From: Bdellovibrionales bacterium
GTDB taxonomy: Bacteria; Bdellovibrionota; Bdellovibrionia; Bdellovibrionales; JAMPXM01
Direction: 5' to 3'
Assembly (NCBI GenBank): GCA_005792225.1
Contig: SXSP01000367.1
Coordinates: 1-5,582 of the forward strand
Length of the DNA: 5,582 nt
Below are positions 1 through 5,370 of the stretch, one piece after another. Numbering within the stretch: position 1 is the stretch's first letter; each line of letters begins with the position of its first letter. Made by a program: the position numbers and the translations under genes. The notes under the pieces are model-generated. The model searched no databases. It was given only the letters and a program-made list of their open reading frames with translations, and was not told the DNA's origin.

Positions 1-1441
1 GGACGTCTTTGGATTTGAGGCCTTTCGGGCCGATCAGGGGCCCGTGATCGAAACCGTCCTTCAGGGCAAGAATGCTCTCCTTTTGATGCCGACGGGAATG
101 GGGAAGAGTCTCTGTTACCAGGTTCCATCCCGGGTCTTTTCCGAAAGAGGGGAGGGTCTGACCCTCGTCATCTCTCCCTTGATCGCTCTCATGAAAGATC
201 AGGTTGATGCGGCGCTGAAAAAGGGTTTGCGGGCGGCCTTCATCAATTCATCGCTCTCGGGCGAGGAGCGGAACGCTCGCTACCGGCGGCTCGCGACGGG
301 AGGGTACGAAATTCTTTACGTCACTCCGGAGCGGTTTCGGATTCCGGAGTTTCGTGAGGCGCTCGCGCAAAATCGACTGGCGCTCCTCGCGGTCGATGAG
401 GCGCACTGTATTTCGACCTGGGGCCATGACTTCCGGCCCGATTATTCCCGGTTGGGTGATTATCGTCGTGAGTTGGGAAACCCCGTGACTCTCGCCTTGA
501 CCGCGACGGCAACGCCCGAGGTTCAGCGCGACATCCTGGCGCAATTGGGACTCGAGGAGGCGGGGACGGCCGTTTTCAATCGGGGAATTCTCCGACCGAA
601 CTTGGCGGTTGAAGTTTTCGATGTCCACGGGATGGATCAAAAGATTCAAGGTTTCATGGCGATGAGACATTCGGCTCCGGGGCCCGCGATCGTTTACTTC
701 TCGTTGATTCAGAGCTTGAGGAAGTTTTCGGATGAGATCGGCCGGCTCGGAATCGAGCATCTCACCTATCACGGTCAAATGAACGACAAGGAAAGAAAGC
801 GTTCGCAGGAGGCGTTTCAGCGGTCGAGTGATGCATTGATTCTGGCGACCCCCGCTATCGGCCTCGGCATCGATAAAGAAAATGTTCGACTCGTCCTCCA
901 CGCGGAGATGACGGGATCGATCGAGGCCTACTACCAGGAGATCGGGCGAGCGGGGCGGGACGGGCAACCGGCGGCGTGCGTCCTGCTGTTTGATGACGAC
1001 GACGTCTCGATTCAGGCGGATTTCTTGGATTGGGCGAATCCTGACCCGGGCTTTATTCGGGCCGTGTACAATCTGATCGAGCGAAACCTCGCGCGGGCGC
1101 GGCAGGAGGGGTTTGATTATCTTCGGTCGCAGATGAATTTCTATAATCGACGAGATTTTCGCGTTGAGACGGCGGTGAACCTGCTTGAGCGCTGGGGTTC
1201 GCTCGAAGGGCGACAACCGCGGGAGTGGAAGCCCCTCAGTCCACCTCCGGAAGAGTTTTTGGATCAGAAACTTTTTGAGGCGAGAGCGAAGGCGCAGACG
1301 CGAAAACTCTACGAGATGGTCAACTTCGCGAAGCTCGAAGAGGGATGCCGGATGGTCGTCGTGAGTCGGTACTTTGGGTTTCCCTCGGAAACTCCCTGCG
1401 GACGCTGCGATTTGTGCCTGAGAGGTTCGAAGAATGGGTGA
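1..1441 (+). CDS. recQ: ATP-dependent DNA helicase RecQ, short form, 5' end missing
   Basis: Superfamily 2 helicase of the RecQ family, which unwinds DNA 3'->5' using ATP in recombination and replication-fork repair. The frame is open to the left edge (first full codon at base 2); 479 residues are visible. Numbered from that codon, motif 0 is at 3-12 (FG-x3-FR-x2-Q), Walker A PTGMGKS at 30-36, DEAH at 132-135 followed by the RecQ aromatic-rich loop W140-Y148, TATAT at 167-171, GLGIDK at 287-292 and the arginine-finger motif GRAGRDG at 315-321. Four cysteines at 449, 466, 469 and 472 have the C-x16-C-x2-C-x2-C spacing of the RecQ zinc site. Motif 0 lies before the GTG at base 44, so that GTG is not the true start; probably only a short N-terminal piece is missing. 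The protein stops seven residues after the last cysteine, so it lacks the winged-helix and HRDC domains of long RecQ proteins such as that of E. coli. Its stop overlaps the aat start by 8 bp. Confidence 0.95.
   Translation, partial: DVFGFEAFRADQGPVIETVLQGKNALLLMPTGMGKSLCYQVPSRVFSERGEGLTLVISPLIALMKDQVDAALKKGLRAAFINSSLSGEERNARYRRLATGGYEILYVTPERFRIPEFREALAQNRLALLAVDEAHCISTWGHDFRPDYSRLGDYRRELGNPVTLALTATATPEVQRDILAQLGLEEAGTAVFNRGILRPNLAVEVFDVHGMDQKIQGFMAMRHSAPGPAIVYFSLIQSLRKFSDEIGRLGIEHLTYHGQMNDKERKRSQEAFQRSSDALILATPAIGLGIDKENVRLVLHAEMTGSIEAYYQEIGRAGRDGQPAACVLLFDDDDVSIQADFLDWANPDPGFIRAVYNLIERNLARARQEGFDYLRSQMNFYNRRDFRVETAVNLLERWGSLEGRQPREWKPLSPPPEEFLDQKLFEARAKAQTRKLYEMVNFAKLEEGCRMVVVSRYFGFPSETPCGRCDLCLRGSKNG
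1421..1425 (+). promoter_or_regulatory. Shine-Dalgarno for aat, inside recQ
   Basis: AGAGG lies 8 bases before the aat ATG at 1434, within the last codons of recQ just after its zinc-site cysteines. It supports 1434 as the aat start and suggests that ribosomes finishing recQ at 1441 can reinitiate on aat. Confidence 0.6.
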
Positions 1442-2093
1442 AAGACAGATTCTATTTCCTGATCCGCGGAATGCGGGACCCGATGGACTTCTCTGCGTGG
1501 GCGGGGACCTCGAAGTTGACACTTTGTATGCGGCTTATTCACAAGGAATTTTTCCTTGGCCGCAGGAGGGACTGCCGCTTCTTTGGTTTTCTCCTTGGGA
1601 GCGAGGGGTGCTTGATTTCAAGGATGTTCATTGGCCACGGCGATTTTTGCGGGATCTCAGGAAATCCGAATTCGAGGTCACGTTTAATCAGGCGTTCGCG
1701 TCGGTCATACATGAATGCGCGAAGCAGCCGCGCGTGCACGAGCAAGGCACGTGGATTTTACCGGAGATGCAGTTCGCGTACGAAAAATTTCACGAAGCGG
1801 GATACGCCCACAGCATTGAGTGTTGGAAAGACGGCGTTCTCGTGGGTGGAATGTACGGTGTCTATGTTGAGGGCGTCTTTAGCGGTGAGAGCATGTTTCA
1901 CCGCGCGAGCGGCGCAAGCAAAATGTGTTTATACCGAGCGATTGAAAAGCTGCGCGAATCAGGAATCGAATGGATCGATATTCAGATGGTGACGCCGGTG
2001 CTTGAGACGTTCGGCGGCAAGTATATTTCGCGGGACGAGTACTTGGAGCGGTTGGAAAAGGCACATCGGGCGCCGCGCGCGTTGAGGTTTTAG
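1434..2093 (+). CDS. aat: Leucyl/phenylalanyl-tRNA--protein transferase
   Basis: Transfers Leu or Phe from charged tRNA to the N-terminal Arg or Lys of a protein. This creates a primary N-degron that ClpS delivers to the ClpAP protease; the enzyme acts in the cytoplasm. The 219 residues are close to the 234 of the E. coli enzyme. The N-terminal family signature is clear: FPDP at 8-11, then LLCVGGDL at 19-26, GIFPW at 38-42 and WFSP at 51-54. The GNAT-like catalytic half contains GESMFHRA at 151-158, whose E152 matches the substrate-site glutamate, and IDIQ at 181-184, whose D182 and Q184 match the catalytic Asp and Gln of E. coli Aat (D186 and Q188). The start is chosen because FPDP normally lies within about ten residues of the N-terminus and because a good Shine-Dalgarno sequence sits 8 bases upstream. 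The gene overlaps recQ and is followed after 12 bases by slyD. Nothing looks missing. Confidence 0.95.
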   Translation: MGERQILFPDPRNAGPDGLLCVGGDLEVDTLYAAYSQGIFPWPQEGLPLLWFSPWERGVLDFKDVHWPRRFLRDLRKSEFEVTFNQAFASVIHECAKQPRVHEQGTWILPEMQFAYEKFHEAGYAHSIECWKDGVLVGGMYGVYVEGVFSGESMFHRASGASKMCLYRAIEKLRESGIEWIDIQMVTPVLETFGGKYISRDEYLERLEKAHRAPRALRF

Positions 2094-2097
2094 GAGG
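2092..2097 (+). promoter_or_regulatory. Consensus Shine-Dalgarno for slyD overlapping the aat stop codon
   Basis: A perfect AGGAGG begins at the second base of the aat TAG stop (2091-2093) and ends 8 bases before the slyD ATG at 2106. It is the strongest ribosome binding site in the window. Its overlap with the stop suggests termination-reinitiation coupling plus high independent initiation on slyD. Confidence 0.85.
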
Positions 2098-2105
2098 AGT
2101 GAGGG

Positions 2106-2609
2106 ATGGCGATTCGAGTGGAAGAAGGGCGGACCGTCGTGATCACGTATCGCCTCACGGATGCCGAGGGGCGTTTGCTTGAGGAGCGTACGCCCGAGAA
2201 TCCTTACGAGTATGTTCAAGGTTCGGGTCAGATCAACGCGGCGATTGAGCGCGCGGTTGAGGGGAAGACCGCGGGTTACCAGGCCGAGATTTTTCTGACG
2301 CCGAAAGAGGGCTACGGCGAATACAACCCCGCGCTCGTCGTGGATGTGCCGCGCGCTCGTCTCCCGGCGGGAGTGGAAGTCGCGGTCGGCATGAAGTTCA
2401 ACACCACAAATGCCAAGGGGGAGCCGCTCACGGTGCGCGTAATTGAAATTGCCGAGAAGGCCGTGACTGTCGACGGGAATCATCCCCTTGCGGGATTGGA
2501 ACTCATCTTCGAATTGAGATTACTTGATGTGCGAGAAGCTGGCGTCAGCGCCGATGCGGGACGAATCGAGATCAAGGTGAAGAAGCGCTCGCGCGATGAC
2601 GTGCATTGA
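2106..2609 (+). CDS. slyD: SlyD-type FKBP peptidyl-prolyl cis-trans isomerase
   Basis: Cytoplasmic FKBP-fold prolyl isomerase with chaperone activity. The FKBP part is split by the insert-in-flap (IF) chaperone domain, as in SlyD. The first FKBP segment spans about residues 1-70: TYRLTDAEGRLLEE at 14-27, the YVQGSGQI strand-turn at 36-43, and the EGYGEYN motif at 68-74 with the conserved tyrosine. The IF region is about 75-120. The FKBP fold resumes with VDGNHPLAG at 122-130, a SlyD hallmark. The gene encodes 167 residues against 196 in E. coli. The histidine- and cysteine-rich metal-binding tail that lets SlyD deliver nickel to hydrogenase is absent. In its place is a short charged end with a KVKKRSR stretch, so a role in nickel delivery is unlikely and a folding role more likely. 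It is the last gene of the recQ-aat-slyD cluster. A general SlyD-like FKBP name would also be fair. Confidence 0.92.
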   Translation: MAIRVEEGRTVVITYRLTDAEGRLLEERTPENPYEYVQGSGQINAAIERAVEGKTAGYQAEIFLTPKEGYGEYNPALVVDVPRARLPAGVEVAVGMKFNTTNAKGEPLTVRVIEIAEKAVTVDGNHPLAGLELIFELRLLDVREAGVSADAGRIEIKVKKRSRDDVH

Positions 2610-2614
2610 TCAAT
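2605..2614. other. 10-bp palindrome holding both convergent stop codons
   Basis: ATTGATCAAT is a perfect palindrome. Its central TGATCA supplies the slyD stop (TGA at 2607-2609, plus strand) and the pilZ stop (TGA read from TCA at 2610-2612, minus strand). No intergenic base lies between the genes. The palindrome alone is too short and AT-rich to be a convincing intrinsic terminator. Confidence 0.8.
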
Positions 2615-3125
2615 TGAGAAAAAGATCGACCCACGCCGTTAGCGGCAGGCAGAGCCAGTAGCTCGAGGCGAGGAGGAGGACCGTTAGGCCAGCGAATTTT
2701 GCGAGCGCCACGGGGTCTCGCTGATCGGCCAAGGGGACCTCATTATGGTCGACGCGGCCGCTGACGCTCTGTTGGATCAGCTGACGGTAGTGAGCGGGGA
2801 GCTGGCGAAAGCGCAAGGCGATGAGGGTGTAAGGTTTCTCTCCTTCGGCTTCGCTCCAATCCGAGCGAACCTCGACACGAACGACCGTCGCAAACCAGGC
2901 CATTTGTTTGTGCCCAGGAATTCCGAATTCGATTTTGAGGAGTTCGTTTTCAAATGGGGCTTCAGTGCCGTCGACGACGAACGAGAGCCCCGTTTCGGAG
3001 AGATCGTGGATGTGCGCGTGCGTGCTTTGGCCCTTCGTTTCCATTCCCGCGAAACGCATTAAGCTCTTGTCGCCGGGGCGGAAGATGTAGCGGGGCGATC
3101 GCTGATAATAGCGGGCTGCGGACAT
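2610..3125 (-). CDS. PilZ-domain protein with C-terminal membrane anchor
   Basis: Putative cyclic-di-GMP receptor of 171 residues. Near the N-terminus R12-x3-R16 fits the RxxxR arm, and 25 residues later D41-L-S-E-T-G46 fits (D/N)xSxxG; together these are the two ligand-contact motifs of PilZ domains. The beta-rich body runs to about residue 115. A polar linker (about 120-137) follows, then a hydrophobic stretch at about 144-165 (GLTVLLLASSYWLCLPL and onward) that should span or anchor in the inner membrane, ending six residues later. This predicts a tail-anchored protein with the PilZ domain in the cytoplasm. The start is supported by GAGGAG (complement of 3131-3136) five bases upstream. The gene begins 29 bp after the thiL stop on the same strand, so the two are probably co-transcribed. 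The regulated target cannot be read from the sequence; no cyclase, phosphodiesterase or motility gene is nearby. The PilZ call is from motifs and the membrane segment from composition. Confidence 0.8.
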   Translation of the reverse strand: MSAARYYQRSPRYIFRPGDKSLMRFAGMETKGQSTHAHIHDLSETGLSFVVDGTEAPFENELLKIEFGIPGHKQMAWFATVVRVEVRSDWSEAEGEKPYTLIALRFRQLPAHYRQLIQQSVSGRVDHNEVPLADQRDPVALAKFAGLTVLLLASSYWLCLPLTAWVDLFLN

Positions 3126-3154
3126 GACGACTCCTCTGCACCTTTATCGGAGCA

Positions 3155-4096
3155 TCAGGTCTGCGGCTTGAAGTGGTTGTAGCCGGTTAGTTCCAAAGTC
3201 GAGCGACTTCCGTCTAGGTTCGTGATGATAAGACCCTGTTCGGCGCCGACGGCGCGGCCGATGACCGTAAAACCTTCTGGCACATCTCCGTCGAAGGTCG
3301 CGAGCAGTTCGTAGTCTTCTCCACCTGAAAGCGCCAGAGTCAGGGCGACGTCGAGGGAGCCCACCGCCGCCACCGCATCGAGGTGCAGGGGAAATTGAAG
3401 AGCGTTGAGTTCAAATCCAACTTTCGATTTTTCGGCAAGATGGTGGAGCTCACTCGAGACACCGTCGCTAATATCAATCAGCGACGTGCAGTTGGCCTGA
3501 AGTAACGGAAGCAAATCGAAGCGGGGCCGTGGGGTGAGGTGAGCCTTGATGAGCGAGGGCGCGATTTCTTCGCGTGGTCTTGATTTGAGCGCTTGGAGCC
3601 CAGCCGCCGCGAGGCCGGGATGGCCCGAAACCGCTACCCAGTCGCCTGCTCGCGCACCCGAGCGGAGGAGTGGATTTTTAACTTCGCCGACCAATGTAAC
3701 ATCGACGAAGATTCCGTTCGGCGAGGCGGTCAGATCTCCCCCGACGATGTCGACCCCGTAAACGCGCGCGAGGCTCGCGGCTCCCAAATAAAACTGGCTG
3801 ATGAATTCGTCGGAGACGGCTTTTGGAAGGGCGAGCGAGAACAGTGCGTGGAGAGGTTTTCCGTTCATCGCGGCGATATCGCTCAAGCATGAAGCGAGCG
3901 CCTTGTGACCGAGTTCGGCCGGGAGACAGTAGGCGAGATCGAAGTGAACGCCCTCGACCATAGCGTCCGAGCAGAGGAGGAGGGGAGAGCGCGGGAGTTC
4001 CACCACGGCCGCGTCGTCGCCGATGCCGACTTGAACCCGGCTCGAGGCTCTGCCCAATACGTTTTCGATGAGGTGGATTTTCTTGAACTCACTCAT
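3155..4096 (-). CDS. thiL: Thiamine-monophosphate kinase
   Basis: Phosphorylates thiamine monophosphate with ATP to thiamine diphosphate, the last step of thiamine cofactor synthesis, in the cytoplasm. The 313 residues are typical of this PurM-like ATP-binding family. Visible motifs in order: GIGDDAAV at 24-31 (glycine-rich, metal-binding aspartates D27 and D28), SDAMVEGVHF at 43-52, K65-ALASCLSDIAAM-77 with D73, VGGDLT at 118-123, a TPRPR stretch at 188-192, IDISDGVSSEL at 207-217 and GGEDYELL at 258-265, ending with a GYNHF motif at 305-309. The start is fixed by family conservation: MSEF is the usual N-terminus. No Shine-Dalgarno sequence is evident just upstream. pilZ follows on the same strand, and pdxH diverges across 93 bp. 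No thiamine riboswitch could be recognised in that short upstream region. Confidence 0.95.
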   Translation of the reverse strand: MSEFKKIHLIENVLGRASSRVQVGIGDDAAVVELPRSPLLLCSDAMVEGVHFDLAYCLPAELGHKALASCLSDIAAMNGKPLHALFSLALPKAVSDEFISQFYLGAASLARVYGVDIVGGDLTASPNGIFVDVTLVGEVKNPLLRSGARAGDWVAVSGHPGLAAAGLQALKSRPREEIAPSLIKAHLTPRPRFDLLPLLQANCTSLIDISDGVSSELHHLAEKSKVGFELNALQFPLHLDAVAAVGSLDVALTLALSGGEDYELLATFDGDVPEGFTVIGRAVGAEQGLIITNLDGSRSTLELTGYNHFKPQT

Positions 4097-4189
4097 GGAA
4101 ATAAGAGTCTTTGCGAAGTCCCTCGAGAAAGCAACTGGCGTTCAGTTCCCCAATTGACTTCGGCGCGCGCGCAGTGAGACTTAGTCGCC
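4097..4189. promoter_or_regulatory. Divergent control region between thiL and pdxH
   Basis: These 93 bp must hold the promoters for both thiL (leftward) and pdxH (rightward). The best element seen is a plus-strand -35-like TTGACT at 4154-4159. With a 16-base spacer the only -10 partner is the poor GAGACT at 4176-4181, so the promoter call is weak. An alternating (GC)5 tract occupies 4163-4172. An in-frame TGA at 4175-4177 rules out a longer pdxH. Neither gene has a clear Shine-Dalgarno sequence here. Confidence 0.45.
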
Positions 4190-4813
4190 ATGACCGACGA
4201 ATACCAGATGATCCAACTGACGAAGAATCCCTTTGACGGAATTTTAAAGTGGCTCGAAGAGGCGAAGAATCAAGGCGTCCTCGAGCCCACGGCAATGTCG
4301 CTCGCAACCGCCAATGCGCAAGGTGTACCGAGCGTGCGCATTGTTCTCTTAAAAGATTTAAGCCCACCCACGGCGGATGGACGTCGGGCGCCGCGCTTTT
4401 TTACGAATTACGACAGCCGAAAGTCTAAAGAGATTTTAGAGAATCCGCAGGCTGCGCTCGCGCTCTTTTGGGCTCCGCTCGCGCGCCAAATCAGGATCGA
4501 GGGTCGAATTGAAAAGCTATCGGCCGAAGAATCCAATGACTACTTCCAGTCGCGGGCGAGAGGAAGTCGCATTGGTGCGTGGGCTTCTCCGCAGAGCCAG
4601 AAGATCGAAAGTCGCGCTGAACTTTTGAAGCTCGTCGCGGAAGTAGAAAAGAAATTCGAAGGAAAAGAAATTCCATGCCCGCCGAATTGGGGCGGTTGGC
4701 GAGTCATCCCCGAGCGAATCGAGTTTTGGCAGGGGGGTGAGTACCGGCTCCACGACCGCTTCCTCTACGAGTGGAACGGTCGTGATTGGTCGATTTCGCG
4801 GCTTGCGCCCTGA
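4190..4813 (+). CDS. pdxH: Pyridoxamine/pyridoxine 5'-phosphate oxidase
   Basis: FMN-dependent flavoprotein that oxidises pyridoxine or pyridoxamine 5'-phosphate to pyridoxal 5'-phosphate, with oxygen as acceptor; cytoplasmic dimer. The 207 residues compare with 218 in E. coli. Motifs: EPTAMSLAT at 32-40, RIVLLKD at 50-56 (FMN phosphate contacts), FFTNYDSRKSKEI at 70-82, a central RQIRIEGRIEKLS stretch and SRIGAWASPQSQ. The C-terminal signature follows, with IEFWQGG ending at 183 and RLHDRFLYEW at 186-195; R186 and H188 match substrate-binding R197 and H199 of E. coli. The protein ends in the usual RLAP. The ATG at 4190 is the first possible start because an in-frame stop lies at 4175. It keeps the conserved EY-x4-L lid element (E4, Y5, L10), which a start at M7 would remove. 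The arginines that precede this element in E. coli are missing. The loop after K55 is about eight residues longer than in E. coli. Confidence 0.95.
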   Translation: MTDEYQMIQLTKNPFDGILKWLEEAKNQGVLEPTAMSLATANAQGVPSVRIVLLKDLSPPTADGRRAPRFFTNYDSRKSKEILENPQAALALFWAPLARQIRIEGRIEKLSAEESNDYFQSRARGSRIGAWASPQSQKIESRAELLKLVAEVEKKFEGKEIPCPPNWGGWRVIPERIEFWQGGEYRLHDRFLYEWNGRDWSISRLAP

Positions 4814-4833
4814 GCCTTCAATTTGAAACTCAG
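4810..4833. terminator. Possible bidirectional hairpin between pdxH and hinT
   Basis: CTGAG (4810-4814) can pair with CTCAG (4829-4833), and TTC (4817-4819) with GAA (4825-4827), around an AATTT loop with a small asymmetric internal loop. The hairpin covers the pdxH TGA (4811-4813) and the hinT stop (4830-4832), which fall on opposite arms. Being symmetric it could act on both strands. The stem is short and no run of T follows on either strand, so this is a tentative call. Confidence 0.3.
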
Positions 4834-5168
4834 CCCGGAGGCCAGCTGAGAGCTCGGCCGCCGATGATGTGAATGTGGATGTGCGAAACCGTTTGGCCCG
4901 CGTGTGCATTCGTGTTGATCACAAGTCGGTAGCCTTTTTCAGCAACCCCAAGTTGTTTTGCGATTTCGGGAGCTTTCACCATCAGGTAGCCCATCAGCTC
5001 CGCATCGCTCGGTTGAACGTCGTTCATTGTCGGAATGGGGCGCTTCGGGATCAGGAGAACGTGGACCGGTGCCTGTGGGTTGATGTCCCGAAACGCCAGG
5101 CATTTCTCGTCTTCGAAGACGATCTGTGCCGGAATCTCTTTATTGATAATCTTATCAAAAATCGTCAT
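4830..5168 (-). CDS. hinT: HIT-family purine nucleoside phosphoramidase, HinT-like
   Basis: Small cytoplasmic histidine-triad hydrolase of the HINT branch, which cleaves nucleoside phosphoramidates such as AMP-lysine and aminoacyl-adenylates. The 112 residues are the usual length. The N-terminal FDKIINKEIPAQIVFED (4-20), APVHVLLIPK (33-42, with H36) and the triad HIHIHII at 96-102 are all present. H98, the middle histidine, is the expected nucleophile. The sequence ends GGRALSWPPG, a HINT-type C-terminus, which argues against the FHIT and GalT branches. The start has a GAGAGG-type Shine-Dalgarno sequence (complement of 5177-5182) eight bases upstream. It converges on pdxH with a 16-bp gap and diverges from the superoxide dismutase gene. 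The physiological substrate is not evident from context. Confidence 0.93.
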   Translation of the reverse strand: MTIFDKIINKEIPAQIVFEDEKCLAFRDINPQAPVHVLLIPKRPIPTMNDVQPSDAELMGYLMVKAPEIAKQLGVAEKGYRLVINTNAHAGQTVSHIHIHIIGGRALSWPPG

Positions 5169-5370
5169 GAGGGCGTCCTCTCAGAGGGTGAATGAGGAAA
5201 ACTTTCGCCTTTTCGGGGGGCTCCGTCAAGAACCGGCGCCGAATAAACAATATTAGTTTTGGTTTTGGCTGCGAGGAATCTTTAAGCAATTGTGCAGTCT
5301 GCTAAAACGACAGTGGCGCATATTGTGAAATGCCTGCGAATTGGGCGATGATGCCACATTGGGGGGGAAC
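5169..5370. promoter_or_regulatory. Divergent control region between hinT and the superoxide dismutase gene
   Basis: The largest non-coding stretch in the window, 202 bp. For hinT (minus strand) a -35-like TTGACG (complement of 5224-5229) has, 17 bases on, a weak -10-like GAAAGT (complement of 5201-5206). For the dismutase, an AT-rich patch at 5241-5260 precedes the tandem GTTTTG repeat at 5256-5267. Weak candidate boxes follow: TTGGTT at 5259-5264 with TTTAAG at 5281-5286, and a TATTGT at 5321-5326. G runs lie at 5215-5220 and 5361-5367. I could not identify a regulator site such as a Fur or OxyR box. Confidence 0.45.

Noticed and set aside
44..46. GTG as the recQ start codon
   Set aside because: The same frame is open upstream to the window edge and encodes RecQ motif 0 (FG-x3-FR-x2-Q), so the true start lies before the window.
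248..1522. A 424-codon open frame on the minus strand, antisense to recQ and the start of aat
   Set aside because: Its translation has no recognisable domain and is rich in Arg, Ser and Pro. recQ on the other strand has every helicase motif in order. It is a by-product of GC-rich codon use.
1345..1992. A 215-codon plus-strand open frame overlapping the end of recQ and most of aat
   Set aside because: It is in another frame from two well-conserved genes, and its product is rich in Arg, Cys and Ser with no family features.
1959..2483. A 174-codon minus-strand open frame antisense to the end of aat and to slyD
   Set aside because: Both sense genes are clearly conserved proteins; this frame shows no motif and no plausible ribosome binding site.
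2635..2646. GCCG-TTAG-CGGC hairpin as an intrinsic terminator for slyD
   Set aside because: The stem is only 4 bp, it lies in pilZ coding sequence, and no T run follows on the plus strand.
3593..3892. Plus-strand open frames inside thiL
   Set aside because: They are antisense to conserved ThiL motifs and resemble no known family.
4097..4189. Thiamine (TPP) riboswitch upstream of thiL
   Set aside because: The region is only 93 bp and shared with pdxH; I could not find the conserved THI-box elements.
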